Source of the DNA: Amphiura filiformis
Lineage: Eukaryota > Echinodermata > Ophiuroidea > Amphilepidida > Amphiuridae
Assembly: GCF_039555335.1 (NCBI RefSeq)
Contig: NC_092631.1
Span: 15,104,305-15,168,304 of the forward strand
Length of the DNA: 64,000 nt
Direction: 5' to 3'
This document shows, piece after piece, positions 12,401-26,800 of this stretch (position 1 is the stretch's first letter; each line of letters starts with the position of its first letter). Made by a program: the position numbers and the translations under genes. A model generated the notes under the pieces. It had not been told where the DNA came from. It made no database searches and saw only the letters and a list, made by a program, of their open reading frames with translations.

Positions 12401-15400
12401 CTTTTTTGTAACTTAAATAATTTGTTCAGATATGCCTTGTTTGCATTTCCCCAAAGTAAAATACCGTAATTAAAATAGGGTACAACTAGTGAACAGTAAA
12501 GGTTGTACAAAGTTTGTTCGNGTAAATAATGCTTCNCTTTGTTCAAAACGCCAATATTTCGTGAAGACACATTACAAATATTAACAATCTGTTTCTTCCA
12601 AGAAAGATTTTCATCAATAGTTAGACCCAGGAATTTGGCTTCTTTAACACGAGTCAGTTTACAACCATCTAAAGATATTACAATATTATTGTCATTGATT
12701 TCCTTGGTTTTGGACACAGTACCTAAAAACATGAGATTTGTCTTTTTTGCATTGAGTGAAAGTTTGTTAGCTTTGAACCAGTTAATTACCACCCTCAGCT
12801 CATTATTAATTACATTACAGAGTTCATTAATATTTTCATGTGAGTAGAAAACAGTGGTATCATCAGCTTAATAAAATAAATGATAGTAATTCAGATGTGT
12901 GAGCGATGTCATTCATATAGATGATGAAAAGCAGAGGACCCAATATTGATCCTTGTGGAACGCCACATAAAATCGGTTCATAAGATGAGACTTCTGAATT
13001 GTATGACACATATTGTTTTCTCTCAGAAAGGTAATTTGAAAACCATTGAGATGTTACTCCTCTAAAGCCATAGTGTTCCAGTTTGCTTATCAAAATATTA
13101 TGATTTATGGTGTCAAATGCTTTTGACAGGTCCATAAAAATACCAGCTGTGTGTTTCTTTTCACTACTTGCATTTTCAATGTCACATACAAAATCCAAAA
13201 CTGCCATATATGTGGAATGGTTGCTTCTAAAGCCATACTGCTTATCATACAAAACATTGAACAAAATTAAAAATCAATACATCTATTATACACAATCCGT
13301 TCAAGCAATTTAGAAAAACATGGTAACACTGAAACTGGTCTGTAGTTACCAAACATTTCAGGGTTGTCTTTTTTGTATATTGGAACTACCTTTGCCATTT
13401 TTAAATCATCTGGCACAACACCTGTGTTTAAAGAGATATTTAAAATCCTTTGCAGTGGATATGCAATTTCATTCGCAACTCTTTTAACAATATCAGATCC
13501 TATACCATCGTGACCTGGACTTTTTCTACTACCCAAAGTTGCAATAATTTTCAGAATTTCTTCTTCAGTGGTTGGTTTGAAGAAACATGTAGAACTATTT
13601 GGATTTTAGATAATCACAAAAATCTTTACCAGTATGGCTTATACTTTGTGCTAGTTTGGGTCCAATATTTGAAAAATACTCATTGAACTTATCAGCAATA
13701 ATCTTAGGATTTGTTATTGTTTCCCCATTACTTACAAATTTTTGAGACATGTTACGCCTTTTACTTCTCAGTATATTGTTGAGAATCTTCCAAGTATTTC
13801 TCATACTGTACCTTTCTCTTTCAAGCAATGAAGAAAAATAATGACGTTTTGCCAGTCGGAGTAAAGATGTTAGCTTACTACGATATGATTTATATTTAGA
13901 AATGTTTTCCTCTGTTGGTTTTTTGATTGATTTCTTGTACAATATATTCTTTCTACTTAATCGATTTTACCAACCCTTTAGTTATCCAAGGACATCTAGG
14001 GTCATGTTTCTTGGCCCTCTTGTTGGGTTTACATTTTGGAATACACTCATCATAAAGTAGCATAAATTTTTCAATGAACTTATTATATGACATATTTACA
14101 TCATCAGATGAACAAATAAAATCCCAGTCTACGTTTTTCAGCTCATTTTGAAATTTTTGTACATTTTGCTCAGTTTTATACCGTGTGTTAAAATCACAGG
14201 TACCTTGAAGATTATCAATCTTTCTGTACAAATTTAAATTTGTAGATAGAAAGATTGGAAAGTGATCGGTTATATCTGTTACCATGATTCCAGATGTTTG
14301 ACATGTATAACAATTGGTAAAAATGTTATCAATAAGAGTAGCTGTTTTTGTGGTAATTCTTGTAGGCTTTGTAATACATGGATATAAGGAATAAGATGAC
14401 ATAGTATTTAGAAATTCAGCAGTAGGTACATGAACATCTTCATTTAACAAATTAATGTTAAAATCACCCATCAAGTATACAAGTTTATTTTCTTTATTAA
14501 TAATCGACAGAACTCCATCTATATACTTATTGAATTCATGTATCCCTTGATCAGGAGGTTTATATACAACACCAATAACAATGTTTTGCAATCCTGTTCT
14601 TTCTATTTCTAGAAAGAGACTTTCAACATATTCAGGATGTTCAATACCATCCAAGTCATCACGGAGTTTATAATGTATGTTGTTCTTCATATAGAGGCAA
14701 ACGCCACCACCGCCTTTATTCTTTCTGTTTGCAAATTCAAGATTATAACCGCTAACATTAAAATAATCATGTGGCTTTTCTTTTAACCATGTTTCCACCA
14801 ATCCTATAACATGAAAGTCAATATCAATAGTACACATGTAATCTCTAAACTAATCAAAGTTCTTATCCAGACTCCTAATGTTAAAATTAAGGAGTGACAA
14901 ATTTTCAGAAGATTCGTTAGTAACATCTCTTAACTTAGTATCAGTATAATAATTAGTGTGACTGTTAAATTGCCCTGTATTCATATCATCCTGGTATTTT
15001 GTTGGATCAATAGCCAAGTGTTCATATTTATCAACATCAAATTCACGTGGAGTATCATCAATATCAAAATACTTGTACAATTCTAATAAGAAATTTTCAT
15101 CATCAATGAAGTGGTTAAATGGTAAATTCATTGTATCATTGCATTTTACACAAAACCAATAATGATTGTAATTTTTCATGAATTCTTTTCTGCTCAGACT
15201 GCTACATGATTTATGCACAAAACATTTACAAGTGCTACATTTCAGTTTTCTGTGATTTTTCTTAACACGCTTTTGGCATACAGAACAAGGGCTACATTCA
15301 GACATCAAAACACAAAATAATATATATATATAAAATTACAATTTAAAACAAACAAACAAATTTTTTGCACTCAAATAAATTTGAGGTCAACATTAAGTAT

Positions 15401-18400
15401 GGCCCACATGCCACAAACAATATTTGGGTGAAAAGTACTGTACAACAATGAAACGTCAGTCAGGCATTATCAGAATTACTTAAAGAACCACATGTATTAC
15501 TAGGTACATGTATATCACAGATTACTAGAAAAAAGAAAAATACACCCAGTATAATAGTACCTGTCAATAATTTTCGCAAACAAAACAACAACAACAAAAA
15601 GATTTTCCCTTTAACCATTTTCAGGCTTAAAACATAACCAAGCTGTTGAATAGGGAAAACTGTTAACATGGTAAAAATGGTACTGGTTGGGGGTGTACAT
15701 ATTGTAAGTAAACCATTATCTTGATCAGTTAATAACATAAGGTGTCAAAAACCAATATCTTCTATAGTTAATGAGAGACACAAACTGTAGTAACATTCTA
15801 TTGACACAGTTTCGGAATTACATCATCATCATCAACATCTTGTTCAACACCACCAGGGTCTTTAATACCTTTTACTAGAGTTGTTACCAACAAATGTTTA
15901 ACATCAAACAATAATTTCTGTAGACACTCTTTTGTCATCAACATCAGCCTCAAAAACTATACCATTTTCACTAGTCAACATTAGGCATTGGCAACACAAA
16001 TGGTTTTGATATTACAACTACTAATATTTCATAGTACCAATTCTATTAGAGTCAATAACAACATGATTTTCATGTTAAACAACACCACTTTGCAACAATT
16101 TTATTGCAGCTAGTACAGCATAGAAATCATTACCAGCAATTGGTTTGTGTTTAAAACCACAAGATATTATAAAGAACATTTTTAATATAAAGTCATTACC
16201 AACAATAATGTTTTGTGTTGAATACCACCAGTATTACTAACACTATTTTGTATTAGTAAATACCAACATCAGTATCATATTATAGCATCACCAGTAAATT
16301 CACAACACTTTACATTCAGTACCAGCATCAAGTTCAAAACCACCTAAATTTTTATTATAACATTTCATTCAAGTCATTACCAACTGATTCGTGTTGTATA
16401 CCACTAGTATTACTAACACAATTTTTTAAAACACCAACATGTTTCATGTCATTATCAACAGCATATCAACAACATATTTTCGTTCAGTACCATCGTTAAG
16501 TTTCATGTTCAGTAGAACATTTTTAATTCTAGTCATTACCAACAATTGTTTTGTATTTAATACCATCATTATACTAGAGTCAATACCAGCATTAAATACA
16601 TGTTAACATCACCAGTACATCTGCAACATTTTTCATTTATTTTATTATTTCAGTCATTATCAATATCCAGTTCAAAAACCACTAGTTTTTCATTCAACTA
16701 ATCTATAATATATACCAACAAGGGTGTCATGATCAACATCATCAAACTTTATTTGCATCAAATCATAGACCCTGTTGTCTATGATCAAAATAATACACAC
16801 ATAAAAACATTGTATCACATAGGTAGTTTAGTAGGACTACTGTCCCGTAACTACATGATAAAGACAATAATCACAATAATATAGTATAATTATTTCACAT
16901 GTTTTACAATATCAAGTGCAATGTCACTGTTACTGACGCGATTGATCAGTGGACTCCGAGTACCACTTTATTTTACATCAAAAGTCTGTAACTTCACTTT
17001 AGCCTTTACCGTAGGGTCCGTGCAGTAGTTCCCTGATGATATTACACTGTTACAGTGACAGTAAAGAATTATAATTATATAGTACAAAATGTTTGTAAAA
17101 TGTTCACATACAAATCGCTAGCCTTTACCGTAGGCTTCCGGCCTTTGTTCGGGTTAGCATCTTGTGTTGAGTAAGTTCAGCATTTACATTCTGATTGGCT
17201 TTTGCTCTTACCGCTCTTTGTTTCTCGAACTCTTGAAGACTTCCTTGTCAGGAAGTTTCTGCCAATCGCTGGTATTTCTTATTTGAATTATTACAGTTTT
17301 ACCTGGGGTACTTGTTGGTGCTGCTACAAGGATGCGCCATCGTGACTCCATGTATTCTTAACACCAGTTCTCTTTGCTGTATTGGTAAGCAAGTCTTGGT
17401 TAATCCTGGTCAAGTCCTCCTTTATTGTGATGTTGCTACCTTTTAATTTCTTTCTGTCTTTCATCACATCATTTCTGGCTTTGTAGTTGGTAAACTTCAT
17501 CAGAATTGGTCTTGGTTCTGGTCTTGGTTTACCCACTGATGATCAAGATCTATGTCTCGATCGCTCTATTGTCACGCCCAACCTCTCCTTAGCCATAGTT
17601 TTGATGAGTTCATTTGTATCTTCTTTAGGATTCTCTGTTATTCCATTTATCCGAAGACTATTTCTACGGCTATATTGTTCAAGATCATCGAGCTCATTTT
17701 GGACATTAGATAGTTTTTCAGAAAAATCATCATCTACTTTCTTTCTCTGGTTCTTGTCCTCCTTCAATGTGTCAATCTCTAGTCTTATCTCATGTATTTC
17801 ACTTTCACATATTTCGAGTCTTTTTCCAATCTTTTCATCAACTACTTCAGCTAATAGCTGTTTCATGTAGGCTCTATATTCGGAGCTTGCCATTAACTGG
17901 TCAGTAATACCCTGAGATGGAGGTGTACTATGGTCTGTATTGCTAGATGTCTCCATATTAATCACTACATATAGTTCATCACTACATCAGTCAGTGTTGT
18001 ACAGGTAGCTATAGTAGAACAGTGATAGGCATGTAGGCTCAATACTTATCACTGATTATCCCATTGATTTGTGTGTAATTGGGAGAGAGAGTGTGAAACA
18101 CGTCTTCACTCCTCAAAATCTACCGAATTTTCTTAAAAATGTCTTAATGAGTTGAGCAATAGTTGGGGGGGGGGGAATGTTCAAATGGCGTGCCAAAAAT
18201 TGCTTGCCCTCTTCTTGGCCTGCCAAAATTGCTTTCCCCCTCCCACAATCAAGTGCAAATTTGCTGGGACACTTTTATAGTTCAATGACCCTCCCCGCAC
18301 CCCTTATTCAATGTTGTATACCAAACGCTTCATTTTTTAAATGGCCTATATTTTTGCTCCAACATTGGTTGGTGGGGAGGGAGGATTCGAAATAGGTTGG

Positions 18401-18930
18401 AAACTATACAAATAAAATATCACATGGTGAACTTCATATGACCGGTTTTATTGAACAGAGGCGCGAAATATGAACAAGTGTCCCAGGGAAATTTGCACTT
18501 GATTGTATTGAAGAAGACAAAAATAATCTATTACTTTCAGTAAAATTACCATAACTTCATAAACGCGTTGCTCGATTGACATGATTTTTCACTAATTTAA
18601 AACAAATAACATTGCGCATTTTTTGGTTACTTTAATTGTCATTTTTTGTCAAACTAAATATTTTTAGGTATCAAAAATCTGTAATATATGCATTATTTAA
18701 GGCATATTTGACACATGATTGCTATTATAAGCACATTATCTCAAAATTCACTTTTAAAACAATTTAAAACTAATCAAAATTAAATCATATTGGAAATATA
18801 GAGTACAATCAGTTAAAAATACCTACTGAAATAACAAAAAAAATCATAAAACAAAACAATTGTTTCCCTTTAGTTCATTGGTAAATGTAAATGTAAATTG
18901 GTAACATAAAGGAAAAAGAAAAAAGAAAAA

Positions 18931-18962
<32 letters not shown>

Positions 18963-20780
18963 AAAGAAAGAAAAAAGGAAGAAATAAATACAAAAGAATA
19001 AAAAGAAAGAAAGAAAAATAGCATTACATGGATTCGAACTCGAGATCTCGGGCGAGAAGCAAGGCCAGTAACTATATGCCACCGGAGACTGATGACAATT
19101 GCACTCGATTTCAGCGTATTTAATCCTATCATTGCAATGCTACTGTATTGTGTTTATCGAGCTTCGATCCAATGAAATCATTCATTAAAACTCATGTTTT
19201 GGTCGTATTCAGCATTTATCTAACGTATATTTTGAATATACACGGTCACATTATACATACCTTCCTAACTTTGATATGTTTATTGGTAATTATTCCTCCA
19301 TTTAAGCCAAATGAGCACGGTCTACCATAATGTTAAATAAATATATATTACTTTTTATTGTTATATTATTCTGGTAGACCGTGATTGCCTCATTAATTCT
19401 TGTTATCCTTGTTATAAATAAATTCGCATGAATAACAACAGCTCAACCATGGTGTAGTGGTTTGCTTACTGCCTTCTGATCATGAGGGCTACGGTTCGAA
19501 GCTCATTATGCTTTATATGTTTACTTTTAAATCCTGCTCTTTATCTCTTTTTTTATTTTTGAATACCAATAATAAGCACATTTAAAATGTGTAATTGTAT
19601 ATAATTGTATATACACTTTTTGGCATGGCATTATTACGTTGAATTAGCGTGTCTGTGATGGGTAGTTGAAGGCCTATATTAAAGAGTTTAACGTGCATTC
19701 CGATAATAGCATTTGAAATAGGGTAATGAGTTTGAAAGATCAATGATGAGACAAACATCATGATTCTGTTCTATTTATTTCTATATTTTCTTAATTTCTT
19801 ATTTGGTTTGCTTTTATTATGTTTGTAAATTCTTCCAAAGGAGAATTTATATGTCCACTCTAATATAAGCAATCAATGTGTCAATTATTCCTTGAAAAAT
19901 GCATGCATTGCAGGGTTTGATATTCAAAAAAATGTTTATTTTAATAAATTTTTTAAAAATTGGCAAATCATGTAATGCATAATGAAATTATCTTGACATC
20001 ACTGAAAAAAATATGAAAATCGAGCAACGCGTTCGAGAGTTATGGCGATTTTATTGATATTAATAGATTATTTTTTTTTTTTTTTTATACAATCAAGTGC
20101 AAATTTGCTGGGACACTTTTATAGTTCAATGACCCTCCCCGCACCCCTTATTCAATGTTGTATACCAAACGCTTCATTTTTTAAAATGGCCTATATTTTT
20201 GCTCCAACATTGGTTGGTGGGGAGGAGGATTCAAATAGGTTGGAAACTATACAAATAAAATATCACATGGTGAACTTCATATGACCGGTTTTATTGAACA
20301 GAGGCGCGAAATATGAACAAGTGTCCCAGGGAAATTTGCACTTGATTGTATTGAAGAAGACAAAAATAATCTATTACTTTCAGTCAAATTACCATAACTT
20401 CATAAGCAGCGTTGCTTTCGATTGACATGATTTTTTCACTAATTTAAAACAAATAACATTAAGCATTTTTGGTTACTTTAATTGTCATTTTTTTGTCAAA
20501 CTAAATATTTTTAGGTATCAAAAATCTGTAATATATGCATTATTTAAGGCATATTTGACACATGATTGCTATTATAAGCACATTATCTCAAAATTCACTT
20601 TTAAAACAATTTAAAACTAATCAAAATTAAATCATATTGGAAATATAGAGTACAATCAGTTAAAAATACCTACTGAAATAACAAACAAAAATCATAAAAC
20701 AAAACAATTGTTTCCCTTTAGTTCATTGGTAAATGTAAATGTAAATTGGCAACATAAAGGAAAAAAAAGAAAAAAGAAAA

Positions 20781-20860
<80 letters not shown>

Positions 20861-23800
20861 AAAAGAAAGAAAAAAGGAAGAAAAAAAAGAAAGAAAGAAA
20901 GAAAAATAGCATTACATGGATTCGAACTCGAGATCTCGGGGCGAGAAGCAAGGCCAGTAACTATATGCCACCGGGAGACTGATGACAATTGCACTCGATT
21001 TCAGCGTATTTAATCCTATCATTGCAATGCTACTGTATTGTGTTATCGAGCTTCGATCCAATGAAATCATTCATTAAAACTCATGTTTTGGTCGTATTCA
21101 GCATTTATCTAACGTATATTTTGAATATACACGGTCACATTATACATACCTTCCTAACTTTGATATGTTTATTGGTAATTATTCCTCCATTTAAGCCAAA
21201 TGAGCACGGTCTACCATAATGTTAAATAAATATATATTACTTTTTAAGTTATATTATTCTGGTAGACCGTGATTGCCTCATTAATTCTTGTTATCCTTGT
21301 TATAAATAAATTCGCATGAATAACAACAGCTCAACCATGGTGTAGTGGTTTGCTTACTGCCTTCTGATCATGAGGGCTACGGTTCGAAGCTCATTGTCGC
21401 CGATATGTTTACTTTTAAATCCTGCTCTTTATCTATTTTTTATTTTTTAATACCAATAATAAGCACATTTAAAATGTGTAATTGTATATAATTGTATATA
21501 CACTTTTTGGCATGGCATTATTACGTTGAATTAGCGTGTCTGTGATGGGTAGTTGAAGGCCTATATTAAAGAGTTTAACGTGCATTCCGATAATAGCATT
21601 TGAAATAGGGTAATGAGTTTGAAAGATCAATGATGAGACAAACATCATGATTCTGTTCTATTTATTTCTATATTTTCTTAATTTCTTATTTGGTTTGCTT
21701 TTATTATGTTTGTAAATTCTTCCAAAGGAGAATTTATATGTCCACTCTAATATAAGCAATCAATGTGTCAATTATTCCTTGAAAAATGCATGCATTGCAG
21801 GGTTTGATATTCAAAAAAATGTTTATTTTAATAAATTTTTTAAAAATTGGCTAATCATGTAATGCATAATGAAATTATCTTGACATCACTGAAAAAATTA
21901 TGAAAATCGAGCAACGCGTTCGAGAGTTATGGCGATTTTATTGATATTAATAGATTATTTTTTCGCATCCCCTATACAATCAAGTGCAAATTTGCTGGGA
22001 CACTTTTATAGTTCAATGACCCTCCCCGCACCCCTTATTCAATGTTGTATACCAAATGCTTCATTTTTAAATGGCCTATATTTTTGCTCCAACATTGGTT
22101 GGTGGGGAGGAGGGATTCGAAATAGGTTGGAAACTATACAAATAAAATATCACATGGTGAACTTCATATGACCGGTTTTATTGAACAGAGGGCGCGAAAT
22201 ATGAACAAGTGTCCCAGGGAAATTTGCACTTGATTGCAGCTTGTCAAAAAATCTTAGCCCTCATGCTCATAATTATGCACAGCCCCTAAGGACTTTCAAG
22301 GATAAATTGCAAAACCTTTCCTGAAAAAGCTTCTATGCCATTTTTACCCTGATGTGGCAGTGACATAAATACCTTGTGGCAGCTATTAACTTACCTGATT
22401 CACAATGTGTACCCATAAACCCAATAGGACACTGGCAAGTATAAGTGTTTGTTTCATCTATGCATACACCTCCATTCTGACATGGGTTGGACTGACAATC
22501 ATTTATATCTAGGTATACAAAATGTGGAAATTAATTTCATATTGGAGGTTAAAGACCCATTCAGTGATCCCAGCGAAAGTGTAAAAAAATTAAAATTGTT
22601 TATAAATTGCTTAAAAGTGAAGGATAAGTTATTCAAATTGTCATTTGGTATTTTTTAAATGACAAATTTGGCAAAAAACGAAGAAAACAGTAGTATTGAA
22701 CAAGTTGAAGTCCCAATCAAATACATGTAGCTAATTTATATACTGTCAGTATAAATTACAGATTTGTGTAAAATGTCTTATTTTGTCTTAAATACAGGGT
22801 TTTCGGCTGAACCACTAGCAGGTTATGTTGGGACATCTATGATAATGACAAAGGTACCAAAATCTGAATTTTGATGATTTTTACGATCGCTGAATCACTG
22901 AATGGGCCTTAAGGAGTGTTCAGAAATACTTTGGTGGGGTGGGCTGGTAAAAGGGAGGGGGACCAAAAGGTTTGGACCTAAAAGAGGGGGACCAAAAGTT
23001 TTAGGTGGTAGGAAAGAGGGGGGGCCAAAAAGTTTTCCTCTTCAAAACCCAAAATTTTCAAAAATGATGGCACTTAGTGTACATGCACATATAACATTAA
23101 AGATGATCTGCAACATCTGGAAATACTGGCACTTTTTATCATAGAAATTTATATCTCTTCAAAGTAGGCTACAAATATGATTATGTACCAATCTGATCAA
23201 AATACAACTACATCAAGAAAATATTGCAAATAAATTAGATATCTTTGCACGTACTGCACACTTCAGTTTACTATTTCTCATTGCAAAATTATTTTGTACA
23301 CATAAGCCCAGGGGTAGATTTACCATAGGGCAGAGTGGGCCCAGGTGCCACGGTCTTTGGGGGCCAAAACTGATACCTGTGTACATTTGCATGACCAAAT
23401 GAATCTAATATTTGACCATTTGAGCTTTTTGCATAAATTAGTTCCAATTTTAACAATATTTGACCATTCAAGCTTCAATATGGCCAAAATTTTTGCACGG
23501 TTCGCGCGCATTTGTACTATCATAATATAGCCCGTTATGCTGATGTGCCTATGAACCTCCAAATAAATCCTCTATTTCATTTATCCCTGTTAAATCAGAT
23601 AAACACCCTGATTTTTCCTTGTGCTTGTATTTCATGCGCAATTTTCCCACTGGGAATGTTTTAAACATTTGCCTCCCTCAATGACATGTGACCCAGAAAC
23701 CACACCACTGGAAACAACACTATTAAGTATGTTTGTTATACGATAATGGGGGGGTCAAAAAAGTTTTGTCTCTCAAAAGAGGGGGGTCAAAAAAGTTTAG

Positions 23801-26800
23801 CGGTCCATCGAGGGGGGGGGGGGTCAAAAAAGTTTTCGAGTGAAAAATTTGAGGAAGACCAGCCCCCCCTACCAAAGTATTAATGAACACTCCCTAAAGT
23901 TCAATTCCTAGAATGTACACTTATATTAAGATTATACATATTCATCTAAAAAATGACATGTTAAGGCTGTATACTGTCCATCACCTGTCACTTGGTAGTC
24001 TTGTAACATGTCTAATGGCGCTGCCCATGGGCACTTGTTTAATTCGAATTAATCAATTCGATATTATAGACTGTCCAAGGACCACATCACTTTCCATACA
24101 CCTGTTATAACGAAACCATGACCTAAATCTCCCTCACAGCGGAATGTAGATTTCAAATAGAATCAACCATTCAAGTAACTTGAAATTCACACTCCCTGCA
24201 GTGTCGAAGATATAGATTAATAAGCTCATGCATGTCTTCCGTTGGGGGTATATGGATTTCAACTGGAATAGCCCATAATAAACCCTTACTTGTTTCACAT
24301 CTGGTTCCAGTAAACTCTGTTAGACACTGGCAGGTAAAGGCTCCGTTTACAGTTTCACACAAACCACCATTTACACAGGGATTCGGTTCGCAGTCATTTA
24401 CATCTATAATGTATAAAAACAGAGAGTGCACAAATCTGAATTACAAAAAAAGCAAGGAGTAGTTAATCACAAAATTAACGCTGCATAGGGGAGAGCGGGG
24501 AGTGTTCGCCCTAGGGGCAGGTTCGCCCACCCCTTGTTTCTCAGCAATACGGCTATCGGGAAATTTGGTGATGGAAAAATTAGGTGACATAGGTCATTAT
24601 AAACTTCTCATATTAGCTACGCGCAATATAGGCACGTGTTCATCGAACTGCAGCCAAAACAAAAAAATTACACCAAAACGTAATTGTTTCTTGCATTAAT
24701 AATGTTGTATTATCATTGATACATAAATACAGATGGTTTTAATGGAAATCTGTATTGGGAACATGGGATTTGTCAAAGATTTAATGCAGTTATAAACTCC
24801 TTATCGATTTGTATTTTGCATACCCTGAAGAAAATGCAAAAATGTGCACAAGGGGCACGTTCGCCATTTTGAGGATGAGGCATAGTCGCCCTATATCTTC
24901 CCCGGGCGGACTTACTCCAAACTGGAGGGCGAACCTGCCTCATCAGCGTATTATGCAAAATATTTATAATTATACCATTAAACATTAAACAAGGCAAAAC
25001 TACTGAAAAGCATGTTTTTTAAAGTTTTGTGGTATCAGTATTACTCATACCTCCGTTTATGTCCTAATCCATAATCTCTCCGAAGTTTTAAACATTGAAC
25101 ACTCCCCGCTCTCCCCTACTATTGTTTTGCCTTAATGAGAGTACAATATGAATTTATTTGATACGATGGGGATAAATATAATCCTGCTTACTTAATCCAC
25201 ATGTATCACCAATGAACCCATGTAGACATGTACAAGTGTAAGTGTCGATTCCATCATTACATATTCCTCCAAACAGGCAAGTAGTGGGAAGGCAATCATC
25301 CACATCTACAAAAAATAAGTTTATAAAATCAAAAGGTATGATTCTCTTTTCATTTTTTAATTATTTAAATGAAAAGTTCATTAGGCTAAAAAAAAGGTAT
25401 GTCTCAAAGCCCACGCGTGTGTTCATTTTCCTTAGCGTGTCCATGTCAGCTGAAACAGCTTTTATCCTGTGTACTTTTTAACACTCGGAAATGACATCTT
25501 CATTCAAAATTTAGTTTTAAATTTTTTTTTTTAAATTCCGCATTCGTTTTTGAAACTGCCATGGGCTTTGAGACATACCAATTTTTTTTGGCCTTATACT
25601 TCTATGGTTTCAACAAGCTATTCTTCATAAATGATTTCAATTTAAGAAATCAATATTAGATGTCACAGAATTATGTTTGCTCTACTTTTTCTCAATGTTA
25701 GATTTTGCAAACATTCAAATAACTTAATTTCACACCACCTGAAATTGAAGAATACATATTCTACATTAAAATAATAATACATTATAATTATTGCCCTATA
25801 GAAGCAGAAAGGGTCTTAAATTTCTTTGTAGATATTAACCAAGCAAACACAAAAACGTTTTAAATAAGTTATATTTTGGCTATTGGTTTAGGTAAAAACG
25901 TTTTAATAACATTAAAATGTCGGGTTATACAAAGGTCATGAAAACGTTTTAAAACGTTTTGTATGAAAACACACTACAACAATATTTTTGAAATATTTTC
26001 GAAATGTTATTGTAAACTATTTTTGCAAACATTTTGCCAAATATTATGTCAACACTTAAAGGGGCATTTAAGTGATCCACAGCCTCATCCCCCACTTTTC
26101 TCAAAAAAAGTTGAGATTTTTATATCACTGGAAACCTCTGGCTACATAATGTTTATGTACAAAATATTTCTTGCAGATTAATTCGTTTTGCAAAGATATC
26201 GTGCAATTTGAATTTCGTTCTGGTGCACCAGAACGAAATTACAACGCATTGTCTATGCACATAATCATGCATAACTCGCATACGCAAAATCGGAATCAAC
26301 TGAAATATTGGGAATAGACTTTTTTCGTGGATATGTACTGAAAAATGTCATAAAAAGAGGATGCTAGGATCACGAAACACTCTTTTAAATAACATTATGT
26401 TAAAATATTGGCACCCAGCAAACAGAGAAATGTTCTTAAAATATTTTTTCAAAACGTTTTAATAACATTTAAATGTCGGGTTATATAAAGGTCATGAAAT
26501 CGTTTTAAACGTTTTTATGAAAACACAATACAATATTTTTAAATGTGTTCAAAATGTTATTGTAAACTAGTTTTGCAAACATTTTTGCCAAATATTTTGT
26601 TAACACTTAAACCGGGCACTTAAATAACATTATGTTAAAATATTTGCACCCAGCAAATACAGAAATGTTCTTTAAATGTTTATTTCATGAAAACGTTTGT
26701 AAAACGTTATTGCAAATATTTTGGGCAAACGTTTTTCGCAAAATATATTTTCAACACCAAAATAACATTCTGTTTAGAATGTTTTGCACCAAGTTTTCAA

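Larger units (their letters stand above)
11646..18130 (-). mobile_element. Non-LTR retrotransposon, CR1/Jockey type, degenerate, two ORFs
   Basis: Read on the minus strand: 5' region near 18.1 kb, ORF1 (17965-17324), a repetitive spacer, ORF2 with zinc finger, endonuclease and reverse transcriptase (15308-12055), then a 3' UTR ending in a TGAT-type tandem tail (11646-11666). The insertion interrupts sequence seen uninterrupted in cassette 1 (TTTGCAACATTTTCACTT, 3104-3121 versus 11628-11645). The 5' limit is uncertain; cassette homology resumes at about 18136 (AAATGTCTTAATGAG). The 2-kb gap between the ORFs is long for this group. Two N bases lie in ORF2. Confidence 0.85.
18246..22236. mobile_element. 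Tandem TIR element: three 260-bp end units and two 1.6-kb internal units
   Basis: A 260-bp unit with inverted ends (CAATCAAGTGCAAATTT ... AAATTTGCACTTGATTG) occurs at 18246-18505, 20090-20348 and 21977-22236 as direct repeats. Between them lie two nearly identical internal units (18506-20089, 20349-21976), which have their own inverted ends of about 70 bp containing AACGCGTTGCTCGAT. The whole block is inserted in a sequence that is continuous in cassette 1 (near 4427). It mimics an LTR-internal-LTR-internal-LTR layout, but every part has inverted ends and I see no coding frame, so a tandem or nested non-autonomous DNA transposon fits better. Confidence 0.82.

Noticed and set aside
15800..16760. 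CRISPR-like array
   Set aside because: Repeats are degenerate, spacing is irregular, the context is a eukaryotic LINE, and there are no cas genes.
19441..19512. A functional tRNA gene
   Set aside because: Pol III box-like words are present, but the acceptor and T stems do not pair and the copy at 21.3 kb is part of a transposon unit; called tRNA-like only.
20692..21013. Open frames in both directions over the GAAA tract
   Set aside because: Low-complexity K/R/E or F/S/L peptides produced by the microsatellite.
18246..22236. LTR retrotransposon
   Set aside because: The direct 260-bp repeats have long inverted ends, and there is no primer binding site, polypurine tract or gag-pol frame.
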